A DNA stretch of 64,000 nucleotides from Saccharomonospora amisosensis (GTDB lineage Bacteria > Actinomycetota > Actinomycetes > Mycobacteriales > Pseudonocardiaceae). Below, piece by piece: positions 50,563-59,700 of this stretch (positions within the stretch are counted from its first letter, which is position 1; the number at the start of each line of letters is the position of its first letter). Location of the stretch: assembly GCF_011761185.1 (NCBI RefSeq), contig NZ_JAAOYM010000001.1, positions 1,364,001 to 1,428,000 on the forward strand. Direction: 5' to 3'. The notes below the pieces were generated by a model that did no database searches, was not told the DNA's origin, and saw only the letters and a program-made list of their open reading frames with translations. The position numbers and the translations under genes are program-made.

Positions 50563-51291
50563 GTGGAGTTGGCCGAACTGGACAGCGAGATCCTGCGCGC
50601 GTTCGAACTGGATGTCGAGACCGCGGGCACCATCGCGCTCGTCGCGGGGGTGGCGGCACTGCTCGTGGTGCTGCTTCGCGGGCCGTGGCGGTTCGCGCGC
50701 AACGTGGTGACCATCGTGCACGAGGCCGGGCACGCGTTCGTCGCCGTGCTCGCGGGCAGACGGTTGCAGGGCATCCGACTGCACTCCGACACCTCCGGGG
50801 TCACGGTGTCGCGGGGCAAGCCCGCCGGCCCCGGGATGGTGCTGACGACCCTGGCCGGTTACCCGGCGCCCGCCCTGTTGGGGCTGGCGTTCTCCGGCTT
50901 GGTGGCGGCCGAGCAGTTGAGTGCCGTGCTCGGGGTCGCGGCGGCGCTGTTGCTGGGTGTGCTGGTGATGGTCCGCAACGCGTACGGAGTGTTCGCCGTC
51001 GTCGTTTCGGCCTTCGTGCTCGGCTCGGTGGCGTTGTTCGCGGGCCCAGGCGTACAGGCGGCGTTCGTCTATCTCATCACGTGGTTTCTGCTGCTGGGCG
51101 CGATCCGGCCGGTGTTCGAGCTACAGGCCAAGCGTCGCAGGGGTGCCGCCAGGGACTCCGACGCCGACCAGCTCGCGCGGCTGACCGGGGTTCCGGCGAC
51201 GATCTGGTTGCTCGTCCTCGCAGTGCTCACGGTGAGCTGTCTCGCGATCGGCGGGATGCTGCTCGTGGAGCCCGCGGTCTCGCCGTTCTGA
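50563..51291 (+). CDS. M50-type membrane metalloprotease
   Basis: The 242-residue protein contains the zinc-protease motif HEAGH (VVTIVHEAGHAFVAV, about 52-66) inside a hydrophobic helix and five or six further membrane segments. The family acts in intramembrane proteolysis of regulators. It starts four bases after the glycosylase stop and is probably co-transcribed. The second zinc ligand was not identified with certainty. Confidence 0.8.
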   Translation: MELAELDSEILRAFELDVETAGTIALVAGVAALLVVLLRGPWRFARNVVTIVHEAGHAFVAVLAGRRLQGIRLHSDTSGVTVSRGKPAGPGMVLTTLAGYPAPALLGLAFSGLVAAEQLSAVLGVAAALLLGVLVMVRNAYGVFAVVVSAFVLGSVALFAGPGVQAAFVYLITWFLLLGAIRPVFELQAKRRRGAARDSDADQLARLTGVPATIWLLVLAVLTVSCLAIGGMLLVEPAVSPF

Positions 51292-51410
51292 CGCGGTAGC
51301 CGACCTGTTCGGCAGCGCCTGGTGTGGCACCGACCGGCCGGATGCGCCAGCACCGCTTGCGGCACACTAGAGGGGTCGACACAGGTGTGGCGTTTCGAGA
51401 GGACTGTGCA

Positions 51411-52652
51411 GTGGCGGACGAGGTCGCGAAGGCTGTCGAGGAGTGCGCGCGTGCGGCGAAGCGCGCGGCACCATCCATCGCCGCTGTGCCGGACGCGTCG
51501 ATCGATGCCGCACTAAGCGCGATGGCCGATCACCTGGTGGCCAACCGCTCCGCTGTGCTCGAAGCCAACGGCGAGGACGTGACGAAGGCGCGAGCGGACG
51601 GGATGAGCGCGGGCCTGCTCGACCGGCTGACCATTACCGACGAGCGGCTCACCGGCATGGCCGACCAACTTCGGTTGCTCGCGGGTGCACCTCACCAGGA
51701 ACGCTCGGTCCCGGTGGCCGCGCTGGCCGATGGTCTGCGGCTGGTCGAGCGGCGCAGGCCCGTGGGTGTGATCGGAGCGAACTACGAGGCGAGGCCGAAC
51801 GTGACGGTCGACGTCGCTTCCCAACTGATCAAGTCCCGTAACGCCGGGGTGCTGCGCACGGGCTCCGCCGCGCTCGGTTCCGCGCAACGGCTGCTGGATG
51901 TGGTGGTGGCCCCGGCGCTCGTCGAGGCCGGGATCGATGTGGCCGCGATCCAATTGGTGCCCAGGGCCGAGCGGGAGGCCGCGGCGGCTTTGGTGCGGCT
52001 TCCGAACCTGGTCCCGCTGGTGATCTTGCGGGGAAGCGGTGACAGCACGCGTGCGCTGGCCACCGAGGCGGCGACTCACGGGGTGCGCACGCTTGCCCAC
52101 GCCGACGGCGGCGGGGTGCTGTACGTGGACGCCGCAGCCGACGTGGAGAAGGTGCGCTCGCTGGTCGCCGAAAGCCTCGATCGGCTCGGCGTGTGTAACC
52201 GGCTGAACCTGCTGCTGATTCATTCCTCGATACACGACCGGGTGTGGCCTGGGCTGTCCGAGGCGCTCGAAAACCGGGGCGTGCGAGCATCGTTGCCGCC
52301 GCACGACCACCCGATCGGCTACGAGTGGGCGCTGGATTCCGAGCGGGAGGCCACGGTCACCGTGGCTCGGGTCGACAGTTTGGCCGAGGCGGTCGCGGTC
52401 GCCAACGAGGAGACGTCTGGGCTCGCGGCGGGTATCGCCACCGAGGACGAGTCGGCCGCGCAGGCGTTCTTCGACGGCTACCAGGGCACCGGGGTGTTCT
52501 GGAACGCCACCACCCGGTTGCTTGACGGGTTCAAGCTGCTCGGGGTTCCGGAGACCGGCATCAACATCGACAGGGTGCCTGGACCGCGCGGACCGGTCAC
52601 CTACACCGACCTCTACGTGAGGCAGTACGCGGTGCTGCCCGACCGGTCGTGA
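51411..52652 (+). CDS. proA: Glutamate-5-semialdehyde dehydrogenase (gamma-glutamyl phosphate reductase)
   Basis: The 413-residue enzyme is the second step of proline synthesis. The catalytic Cys is in LGVCNRLNLLL, preceded by the NADPH-binding region (VGVIGANYEARPNVTVDVAS, NAGVLRTGSAAL) and followed by GTGVFWNATTRLLDGF. GTG 51411 follows gagagga. proB is not adjacent. Confidence 0.92.
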   Translation: MADEVAKAVEECARAAKRAAPSIAAVPDASIDAALSAMADHLVANRSAVLEANGEDVTKARADGMSAGLLDRLTITDERLTGMADQLRLLAGAPHQERSVPVAALADGLRLVERRRPVGVIGANYEARPNVTVDVASQLIKSRNAGVLRTGSAALGSAQRLLDVVVAPALVEAGIDVAAIQLVPRAEREAAAALVRLPNLVPLVILRGSGDSTRALATEAATHGVRTLAHADGGGVLYVDAAADVEKVRSLVAESLDRLGVCNRLNLLLIHSSIHDRVWPGLSEALENRGVRASLPPHDHPIGYEWALDSEREATVTVARVDSLAEAVAVANEETSGLAAGIATEDESAAQAFFDGYQGTGVFWNATTRLLDGFKLLGVPETGINIDRVPGPRGPVTYTDLYVRQYAVLPDRS

Positions 52653-52736
52653 ACCAGTCGGGCGAGCACACTTTGCCCCGCTGGGGCGGCGGGCGGTCGA
52701 GGTGGCTGGTGCGGACGAGCGGCAGCGAGGTAGCGG

Positions 52737-52946
52737 TCAGTCGCGCCCTGGTGCGACGGCCGCATCGGACTCCCGCACGTCCAGCCCGAGCATGGCGAGC
52801 AGGTGCTGGCAGTCCTTGGCGTCCATGGAGTGGCCTGCCACCGTGCGGGCCGCGAGGCCGCGTACCCGCTCCAGGTGCTCTTCGTGCGCCGCTCGGGCGC
52901 GGGCTACTCGTGCCGGGGTCGGGCCGGTGTCACGAACGGTCGTCAT
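52737..52946 (-). CDS. Small conserved protein
   Basis: The 69-residue protein (MTTVRDTGPTPARVARARAA, HSMDAKDCQHLLAMLGLDV) is helical and charged. ATG 52946 has gggaggga 4-11 bases upstream. It lies between proA and the helicase gene on the opposite strand. No domain recognised. Confidence 0.6.
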   Translation of the reverse strand: MTTVRDTGPTPARVARARAAHEEHLERVRGLAARTVAGHSMDAKDCQHLLAMLGLDVRESDAAVAPGRD

Positions 52947-53184
52947 GCGGCTCCCTCCCGCCCTGCCGGCAAGACCGGTGGGCCGGGTTGTCGAGAACGA
53001 CGCGGCTCGGGGTGCCGACATACAGGAGGCTCTCGACAGCCAGACCCTACCGTGATCCGGCGGCCGGGCGATACGGGTCGGCACGCCCGCGCGACGGCCG
53101 GGTACCGTCGGGGACTGCCCCTGCCTGGGTGGTGCCAGGGCCGTGGCACCACCGTGAAATCTTCTCAGGACCAGGAGGCCGATC

Positions 53185-54963
53185 ATGGTCGCGAACGCGA
53201 CGGAGCAGTTGAACCAGGCAGATAGCCCGGCAGACAACGCCGCGGAGAACGCGGCGGAGAACGCGGCGGAGAACGCCGCGGAGAACGCGGCAGAGCAGAT
53301 CACCGGGTTCGCAGACCTTGGGCTGCGGCCGGAGCTGCTGCGGGCGCTGTCCGAACTCGGCTACGAGGAGCCGACCCCGATCCAGCTCGCCGCCATCCCC
53401 ACAGTGCTCCAGGGTCGGGACCTGGTGGGGCAGGCGGCGACGGGCACGGGTAAGACGGCGGCGTTCGCGCTGCCGGTGCTGCAGCGGCTGCCCGACGGCG
53501 ACCGTGGCAAGGCGCCGTCGGCACTGGTGCTCGTGCCGACCAGGGAACTGGCCGCGCAGGTCTGCGAGGCGATGTACCGCTACGGGCACCATCTTGGCGC
53601 GCGGGTCGTGCCCATCTACGGTGGCCAGCCGATGGGCAGGCAACTGCGGGCGCTGGAACAGGGTGTCGACGTGGTGGTGGCCACACCCGGCAGGGCGTTG
53701 GACCATCTCGGGCGCGGCACGCTGTCGCTGGCCGAGTTGCGGACGGTGGTGCTTGACGAGGCCGACGAGATGCTCGACATGGGCTTCGCCGAGGACATCG
53801 AGGCGATCCTGCAGGAAAGCCCCGAGCAACGGCAGACCATGCTCTTCTCGGCGACGATCCCACCGCGCATCGCCGGGATGGTGCGTCGCCACTTGCGCGA
53901 GCCCGCTCGCATCGAGCTGGGCCGCGAAAGCTCCACCCGTGGTGAGGCGTCGCTGATCAGGCAGAGCGCCTACGTCGTGCCCAGGGGACACAAACCGGCC
54001 GCGCTCGGCCGAGTGCTCGACGTCGAGGCGCCCACCGCCGCCGTGGTGTTCTGCCGCACGCGCGAGGAGGTCGACCGGCTCACCGAGACACTGAACGGCC
54101 GCGGCTACCGCGCGGAGGCGCTACATGGCGGGATGGACCAGCCGCAGCGTGACCGCGTGGTGGCGCGGCTGCGTGGCGGCGCAGCCGACCTGGTCGTGGC
54201 CACCGACGTGGCCGCGCGCGGGCTGGACATCGAGCAGCTCACCCATGTCGTCAATTACGACGTGCCCAGTGCGCCCGACGTCTACGTCCACCGCATCGGC
54301 CGGGTCGGTCGCGCGGGCAGGGAGGGTTCCGCGATCACTCTCGCCGAACCCCGTGAGCACCGGATGCTCAAGACGATCGAGCGGGTGACCGGGCAGCGGC
54401 TGGTGGTGGAGAAACTGCCCACCGTGGCCGACCTGCGCGCCCGGCGGCTGGAGCTGACGAGGGCGGCACTGCGGGAAACCCTGCTCTCGGGCGATCTCGA
54501 CCGCTATCGCGGTGCCGTCGAGCCGCTGGCGGAGGAGTTCGACCTGCTCGAGGTTGCACTCGCCGCCGTCAAGCTTGCTCACGAGGCCTCCGGTGCCACC
54601 GAGGAGGAGGAGATCCCCGAGGTGGAACTCAGGTCGCGGGACACCCGACAGGACGGCCGAGGCCGTCGCGCGCAGGGCGGCGGCCGCGAGCAGCGCCGAG
54701 GCAAGCCCGCCGCCGAGGGTATGACCCGGTTGTTCGTCGGGCTGGGCCGCACGGCCGGTGTGCGCCCGCAGGACCTGGTCGGTGCGATCGCGGGGGAGTC
54801 GCGGCTGCGCGGCAGGGACGTGGGCGCCATCGAGATCGCGGACCGGTTCTCGCTGGTGGACGTGCCCGCCGGTGCGGCGGACGACGTGATAGCCGCACTG
54901 CGCGGCAGCAGCATCAAGGGTCGGAAGGCGACCGTTCGTCGGGAGCGGCAGCGCGCGAGGTAG
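53185..54963 (+). CDS. DEAD-box RNA helicase with DbpA-type RNA-binding domain
   Basis: The 592-residue ATP-dependent RNA helicase has Q motif, Walker A AATGTGKT, PTRELA, DEADEML, SAT, HGGMDQPQRDR and HRIGRVGRAG in order (about 40-390). A C-terminal DbpA-like RNA-binding domain follows (about 510-592, TRLFVGLGRTAGVRPQDLVG). Residues 18-37 are five copies of NAAE encoded by 12-bp tandem repeats (53236-53295). ATG 53185 follows aggaggcc. Its last 50 bases overlap the adenylate cyclase gene tail to tail. Confidence 0.92.
   Translation: MVANATEQLNQADSPADNAAENAAENAAENAAENAAEQITGFADLGLRPELLRALSELGYEEPTPIQLAAIPTVLQGRDLVGQAATGTGKTAAFALPVLQRLPDGDRGKAPSALVLVPTRELAAQVCEAMYRYGHHLGARVVPIYGGQPMGRQLRALEQGVDVVVATPGRALDHLGRGTLSLAELRTVVLDEADEMLDMGFAEDIEAILQESPEQRQTMLFSATIPPRIAGMVRRHLREPARIELGRESSTRGEASLIRQSAYVVPRGHKPAALGRVLDVEAPTAAVVFCRTREEVDRLTETLNGRGYRAEALHGGMDQPQRDRVVARLRGGAADLVVATDVAARGLDIEQLTHVVNYDVPSAPDVYVHRIGRVGRAGREGSAITLAEPREHRMLKTIERVTGQRLVVEKLPTVADLRARRLELTRAALRETLLSGDLDRYRGAVEPLAEEFDLLEVALAAVKLAHEASGATEEEEIPEVELRSRDTRQDGRGRRAQGGGREQRRGKPAAEGMTRLFVGLGRTAGVRPQDLVGAIAGESRLRGRDVGAIEIADRFSLVDVPAGAADDVIAALRGSSIKGRKATVRRERQRAR
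53236..53295. repeat. Five 12-bp tandem repeats within the helicase gene
   Basis: The unit aacgcSgcggag recurs five times (last copy aacgcggcagag), encoding NAAE x5 near the helicase N-terminus. In-frame tandem units can change in number by slippage, so the length may vary between strains. Confidence 0.85.
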
Positions 54964-55936
54964 CGGCGAGGTCGCGCGCCCTGCGCAGCGCGGCCGAGCG
55001 CACCCGGTTGTAGCCGCGCACCGAAACCGGGCGGCGGGTGCGTAGCTCGTACTCCGGCACCCGCGCCAACTCGGTGGCCAGCTCCCGGTCCACGAGCACC
55101 GTCCCGGGGCGTGCCATGGAGGTCAGCCTGCTCGCCAGGTTGACCACGGACCCGTAGACGTCGCCGAACCTGCTGAGCACCCGACCGGCCGCGAGCCCGG
55201 CCCGTACCGGCGGTAACCGCTCGTCCGCGCTGGTGCGCTCTGCCAGCGACAGCGCGACCTCGGCGGCTTCAACGGGGGAGTCACTCACGAACAGCACCTC
55301 GTCGCCGATCATCTTCACCACTCGCCCGCGGTGTTCGGCGATCAGCTCGGTGGCCAGTGCCTCGAAACGCTCCAACACCTCGCCCAGCTCCGCCTCGTCG
55401 ACCCGCCGGGTCATCCGGGTGTAGCCGACCATGTCGACGAACCCGACCACCTGGGCGCGCGACTCCAGGTCCTCGTCCGCGGCGAGCGCGCGTCCCGCGT
55501 AGGCGGCCAGGTGTCTGCGCCAGACGAAGTTCTGCACCCGTTCCAGCTCGGGCAGCAGTCGCCGCACCAGATCGACGAGTTGTTGCTCGTCGGCGGCCAG
55601 TTCCGGGTGCTGCTCGATCAGTGACCACAGCAGCTGCGACTGCCACTCGGCCAACCGCGAAAGGTGCAGCCCGACGGTTCTGGCCACGGCCGTTTCCAGG
55701 TCGCGATGCAGCAGCCCGGTACCGATCAGCCGGTCGGTCGTGCGCACGGCTTCCACGTCGGCGTCGGTGAACACCACCTCGTCGTCACCGACCGAGGCGA
55801 AGCCCAGCGCCTGCCACAACTTGCGCGATCGCTCCTGCGCAACGCCTGCCCGCTGCGCGACCTCCAGGCGGGTGTATTTGCGCTCGCCGCCGAGCAGCAT
55901 GCCTTCGAGCCGCCGTTGGAGCGAGTGGTCCGTCAT
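54914..55936 (-). CDS. Class III adenylate/guanylate cyclase with N-terminal regulatory domain
   Basis: The 340-residue protein has an N-terminal MerR-like helix-turn-helix region (YTRLEVAQRAGVAQERSRKL, 21-40), a helical linker, and a cyclase domain (about 165-300). The metal Asp is in VVGFVDMVGYTRM, the substrate Lys and Asp in VVKMIGDEVLF, and the transition-state Asn/Arg in VVNLASRL. The order matches the acid-sensing mycobacterial cyclases Rv1264/Rv2212. It is the last gene of a minus-strand group behind the usp gene (gap 7 bases). Confidence 0.87.
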   Translation of the reverse strand: MTDHSLQRRLEGMLLGGERKYTRLEVAQRAGVAQERSRKLWQALGFASVGDDEVVFTDADVEAVRTTDRLIGTGLLHRDLETAVARTVGLHLSRLAEWQSQLLWSLIEQHPELAADEQQLVDLVRRLLPELERVQNFVWRRHLAAYAGRALAADEDLESRAQVVGFVDMVGYTRMTRRVDEAELGEVLERFEALATELIAEHRGRVVKMIGDEVLFVSDSPVEAAEVALSLAERTSADERLPPVRAGLAAGRVLSRFGDVYGSVVNLASRLTSMARPGTVLVDRELATELARVPEYELRTRRPVSVRGYNRVRSAALRRARDLAATSRAAAPDERSPSDP

Positions 55937-55943
55937 CAGGTCA

Positions 55944-56393
55944 TCAGGTGGTGTGCACGATCAGCACGTCGACGCCGGACTTGCGCGCGACCTCGGAGGG
56001 AACCGAGCCGAGGATGCGGCCTGCGAGGGTGTTGAGTCCGCGGTTGCCGACCACGAGCAGGTCCGCCGAGCGGTCTCGAGCCACCTTGCGAAGCGACTCC
56101 ACGGGTTCGCCGCGTACCGGGACCGTCTCGATGCGGGCCGCGCCCGCCTTCACCGCGCGGTCGCGGGCGGTCTGCAGCGTGTCCTCGGCGGGGGTTGAGC
56201 CGACGACCTGGTATGCCTCGTCGCGCAGCACTTCCTGTGCCCTGTCGACCTCGTCCTGGCTTGCTGGGTAGTAGGCGCACGCGATCACCAGCGTCGCGCC
56301 GGAGTCGGCGGCCACGGCGGCGGCGCGGTCGACGGCGGCCAGCGAGGAATCGGAACCATCGGTACCGACGACGATGGTCTGATAGGCGGCCAT
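55944..56393 (-). CDS. Universal stress protein (UspA family)
   Basis: The 149-residue protein has IVVGTDGSDSSLAAVDRA and the nucleotide-binding GNRGLNTLAGRILGSVPSEV. It lies between the FilP-like gene and the cyclase gene, all on the minus strand, so cAMP signalling and stress may be linked here. It is the second usp in the window and lacks an obvious DosR-like box. Confidence 0.9.
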   Translation of the reverse strand: MAAYQTIVVGTDGSDSSLAAVDRAAAVAADSGATLVIACAYYPASQDEVDRAQEVLRDEAYQVVGSTPAEDTLQTARDRAVKAGAARIETVPVRGEPVESLRKVARDRSADLLVVGNRGLNTLAGRILGSVPSEVARKSGVDVLIVHTT

Positions 56394-56471
56394 CCGGATC
56401 CTCCAAGAAGGTGCTCGAGCCGGGTATGTGAGCAGACAGTAGCGGCTCGAGCGGCCAGGCGCAGCAGTTAC

Positions 56472-57569
56472 CTACTCACGAGTTGGTTTCGCGCCCGCGG
56501 TGGCTGCCTCTCGCTGTTGGGGCCCGGTACCGTCACGTGCACCGTCCTCCTCGGCGCCCGCGCCCTCGGCGGTGGGCCGGTCGATACCCAGCGCCGACTC
56601 GGCGTCGGCCAGCACGGCGCGGGCTGCCCGCACCTGCTCCGCGATCTTGGCGCGCAGTGCCCGCAGTGTCTCCACTTTCTCGGTGGCCTCGCCGACAAGG
56701 CGGTCGGCCTCCTCGGTCGCTTCCCGGACGCGGCGGGTCGCCTCTTCGGAAGCTTCGGCGACACGTGCGTTGGCCTCGCTGATCGAGTCCTGCTTGCGGC
56801 GGTTGGCGTCCTCGATCGACTCCCTGCGCCGTCGCTCGATCTCGGCGTTGGCCTTGGCCTGTTCATCGGCCACCTCGGCCCTGATCGCGGCGGCCTCCTC
56901 GGTGGCCTCGCGCACCCTGCGGTCGGCCTCCGCCTTGCTCGCCGCCTCCTGCTCGGCGAGCTCACGCATCGACTCGGTGCGCCGCGTCGCCATCGCGATC
57001 TCGAAGTCTTCCTCGACCCGAGCCCGTCGCTGCTCGGCCTCCTTGTCGAGGCGTTCGCGTTCGGCCTGCGCGGCCGCGGTGATGCGGTTGGCCTCAGCCC
57101 GCGCGTCCTCGAGCACCTTGCGATGCTCGGCCTCCATCTCTCTGCGGCGTTCGGACAGCTCTGTCAGTAGCTGCTCGTACCTGGCCCGCATGGAGCTGGC
57201 GTCGGATTCGGCCTTTGCCCGGATATGTCCGGCTTCGGCCTCCGCGCGTGCTTTGGTGTCACTTGCCTCTTCCTGCGCCAGCCGCAACATTCGTTGCAGG
57301 CGCTCGGAAAGACCCTCGATCGTGGTGGGCGGCTGGGCGAGTCGTTCCACCTGCCCTCGCAGGTCGTCGATCTCGATGCGCGCGGCCTCGAGCTGCCTCG
57401 CCAGATCGCCCGCCTGCGAGATGGCAGCGTCGCGATCGGACACAAGCATCTTGATGTCGGCGTCCAGCCGTTCCAGATGCTCGTCGACCTGAGCGCGGCT
57501 GTACCCGCGCTTCTCGAAGTCGAAGCCGGCTCCCAGCGGCACGAGCTCCCGTTCCTCGCCAAGGCTCAT
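56472..57569 (-). CDS. FilP/DivIVA-like coiled-coil cytoskeletal protein
   Basis: The 365-residue protein begins with a DivIVA-like motif (FDFEKRGYSRAQVDEHLERL, about 16-35) and then about 300 residues of continuous coiled coil (AEAEAGHIRAKAESDASSMR and EQRRARVEEDFEIAMATRRT). In S. coelicolor the filament protein FilP (SCO5396) and Scy sit beside epimerase, thiolase and MeaB genes (recalled synteny), the same neighbours as here. A shorter paralogue is at 11618-12550. Confidence 0.82.
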   Translation of the reverse strand: MSLGEERELVPLGAGFDFEKRGYSRAQVDEHLERLDADIKMLVSDRDAAISQAGDLARQLEAARIEIDDLRGQVERLAQPPTTIEGLSERLQRMLRLAQEEASDTKARAEAEAGHIRAKAESDASSMRARYEQLLTELSERRREMEAEHRKVLEDARAEANRITAAAQAERERLDKEAEQRRARVEEDFEIAMATRRTESMRELAEQEAASKAEADRRVREATEEAAAIRAEVADEQAKANAEIERRRRESIEDANRRKQDSISEANARVAEASEEATRRVREATEEADRLVGEATEKVETLRALRAKIAEQVRAARAVLADAESALGIDRPTAEGAGAEEDGARDGTGPQQREAATAGAKPTRE

Positions 57570-57595
57570 GACCCCACCCTAACGGGAGCCCCCGG

Positions 57596-58939
57596 TTACA
57601 CGCCTCGGAACGTCCGGATGCGGTCGAGGTGTCGCGCTCGCTTCTCTTCGTCGCGGACTCCGAGCCCTTCCTCCGGTGCCAGGCACAGCACGCCGACCTT
57701 GCCCTGGTGCAGGTTCTTGTGCACGTCGAAGGCGGCCTGGCCGGTCTGGGTGAGCGGGTAGGTCTTGGAAAGGGTCGGATGGATGTGTCCCTTGTCGATG
57801 AGCCGGTTGGCCTCCCACGACTCGCGATAGTTGGCGAAGTGCGAGCCGATGATCCGCTTGAGGTTCATCCACAGGTACCTGTTGTCGTAGGTGTGCAGGT
57901 AGCCGGAGGTCGACGCGCACGTCACGATCGTGCCGCCCTTACGTGCGGCATACACCGAAGCGCCGAAGGTTTCCCTTCCGGGATGCTCGAACACGATGTC
58001 GGGGTCCTCGCCTCCGGTCAGCTCGCGGATGCGCGCGCCGAACCGCTGCCACTCCTTGGGGTCCGGGGTCTGCTCGTCCTTCCAGAACCGGTAACCCTCC
58101 GCATTACGGTCGATGACCAGTTCGGCACCCATCCGCCTACACAGCTGCGCCTTCTCCAGGCTTGACACCACGCACACCGGGATGGCTCCACCGTTCAACG
58201 CGTACTGGGTGGCGTAGGAACCCAGCCCGCCGGAGGCTCCCCAGATCAGCACGACGTCACCCTGCTTCATGTCCGCGCCGTTGCGGGAAACCAGTTGCCG
58301 GTAGGCGGTGGAGTTGACCAGACCAGGGCTGGCCGCCTCCTCCCAGGTCAGGTGCTTGGGCTTGGGCATCAACTGGTTCGCCTTCACCAGGGCGATCTCG
58401 GCAAGGCCTCCGAAGTTGGTTTCGAAACCCCAGATGCGCTGCTCGGTGTCGAGCATCGTGTCGTCGTGGCCCTCCGGGCCCTCCAGTTCCACGTTCAGGC
58501 AGTGGGCCACCACCTCCTGGCCCGGTCGCCACTTGTGGACGCCCGGCCCGGTACGCAGCACCACGCCGGACAGATCGGAACCGACGACGTGGTAGGGCAG
58601 GTCGTGGCGCTTGGCGAGTTCGGAGAGCTTGCCGTAGCGCTGCAGGAACTTGAACGTGGGCAGCGGCTCGAAGATCGAGGTCCACACCGTGTTGTAGTTG
58701 ATCGCGCTGGCCATAACCGCGACCAGGGCCTCGCCCGGGCCCAGTTCCGGCACGTCCACCTCGTCGATGTGCAGTGACTTTCGCGGGTCCTTCTCCTTGC
58801 TCGGCAGTCCGTCGAACATCTCGACGTCCTCGGCGTGCACGGTGACGCCCCGGTAGGACCGCGGCATCGGCAGGCCCGCGACGGCGTCGAGGTCTCCTGC
58901 CAGGATGGCCTGCTGGATCTCGGTGAGTGCGTTGGCCAT
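57596..58939 (-). CDS. ccr: Crotonyl-CoA carboxylase/reductase
   Basis: The 447-residue NADPH enzyme makes ethylmalonyl-CoA from crotonyl-CoA and CO2, for acetate assimilation or polyketide extender units. The CO2-pocket residues known in Kitasatospora Ccr are matched by Asn81 (ASAINYNTVW), Phe172-Glu173 (WGFETNFGG) and His367 (GSHFANYRE). The Rossmann motif is WGASGGLGSYA. ATG 58939 follows ggaggtac; the open frame continues upstream but that part is shadow. No ethylmalonyl-CoA mutase is adjacent. Confidence 0.95.
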   Translation of the reverse strand: MANALTEIQQAILAGDLDAVAGLPMPRSYRGVTVHAEDVEMFDGLPSKEKDPRKSLHIDEVDVPELGPGEALVAVMASAINYNTVWTSIFEPLPTFKFLQRYGKLSELAKRHDLPYHVVGSDLSGVVLRTGPGVHKWRPGQEVVAHCLNVELEGPEGHDDTMLDTEQRIWGFETNFGGLAEIALVKANQLMPKPKHLTWEEAASPGLVNSTAYRQLVSRNGADMKQGDVVLIWGASGGLGSYATQYALNGGAIPVCVVSSLEKAQLCRRMGAELVIDRNAEGYRFWKDEQTPDPKEWQRFGARIRELTGGEDPDIVFEHPGRETFGASVYAARKGGTIVTCASTSGYLHTYDNRYLWMNLKRIIGSHFANYRESWEANRLIDKGHIHPTLSKTYPLTQTGQAAFDVHKNLHQGKVGVLCLAPEEGLGVRDEEKRARHLDRIRTFRGV

Positions 58940-58983
58940 GGTGGTACCTCCGTGCCGGTCCGGGAAGGGCTTGCCGACAGAAA

Positions 58984-59001
58984 TTACTGGCCGGTAACCG
59001 G
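58984..59001. promoter_or_regulatory. Overlapping palindromes upstream of ccr
   Basis: TTACTGGCCGGTAA (58984-58997, six of seven pairs) overlaps CCGGTAACCGG (58991-59001, perfect 5-bp arms). They lie 45-62 bases upstream of the ccr start, where a repressor would act. A similar 12-mer, TACCAGTCGGTA, precedes the thiolase-meaB operon. Confidence 0.45.
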
Positions 59002-59161
59002 TCGCACAACCGTAGATGGCACGAGCGGGTGGTCCGCAAGGAGTGAGCTTGGGCACGGTAGGAGCTTCTCGCCGGCACATCTTGACCGGCCGGCCAATCA
59101 AGGCGCACCATTGACGTACGGACCGCGAGACACACGGTTCGGCTCGCAGGAGGTGATCACG

Positions 59162-59530
59162 ATGGCTCGGACATCGGTACGTCCTTGGACGCGGCCACAC
59201 GACTGGGCGGAAGTCGTGCTCGGTGTTGTGTTGGCTGTCTCTCCGCTGTGGTTCGACACCAATACGGCGGCGTTGTGGACGATGATCGTTCTCGGTGCGC
59301 TGATCGCGCTCGACGGGCTCGCCTCGCTGGCGAGGCCGGGCATGGTCTACGGGGAGGGCATCCAGATCGTGCTGGGCGCGCTGGCCTTCATCTCCCCGTG
59401 GGTGATGGGTTACACCGAGCTGACCGGCGCCGCGTGGACGTCGTGGATCGTCGGCGCGTTGACGGTGATCGCAGGCGCCGCGGCGCTCCCCGTCGCCAAC
59501 GCCGCACACCGCACGGCCGGACAGCACTGA
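59162..59530 (+). CDS. SPW-repeat membrane protein
   Basis: The 122-residue protein has four membrane helices in two SPW repeats (VVLGVVLAVSPLWFD and IQIVLGALAFISPWVMGY). ATG 59162 has caggaggtgat upstream. It is divergent from ccr. Function unknown. Confidence 0.85.
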   Translation: MARTSVRPWTRPHDWAEVVLGVVLAVSPLWFDTNTAALWTMIVLGALIALDGLASLARPGMVYGEGIQIVLGALAFISPWVMGYTELTGAAWTSWIVGALTVIAGAAALPVANAAHRTAGQH

Positions 59531-59700
59531 CAGCACCGGCGGTCCTGACGGTCTTCGACGACATCGACACACACTGGCCCACGACGTGGCCTCGCCAGGC
59601 AACGTCGTGGGCCGCCCGTGGCTTGTGCGGCGCAGTATCGTGAGACGCGCCCCGAAGTAGCAGGTGACGACAGGGGGCTGGACGTTCGAAAGGAGGAGCG

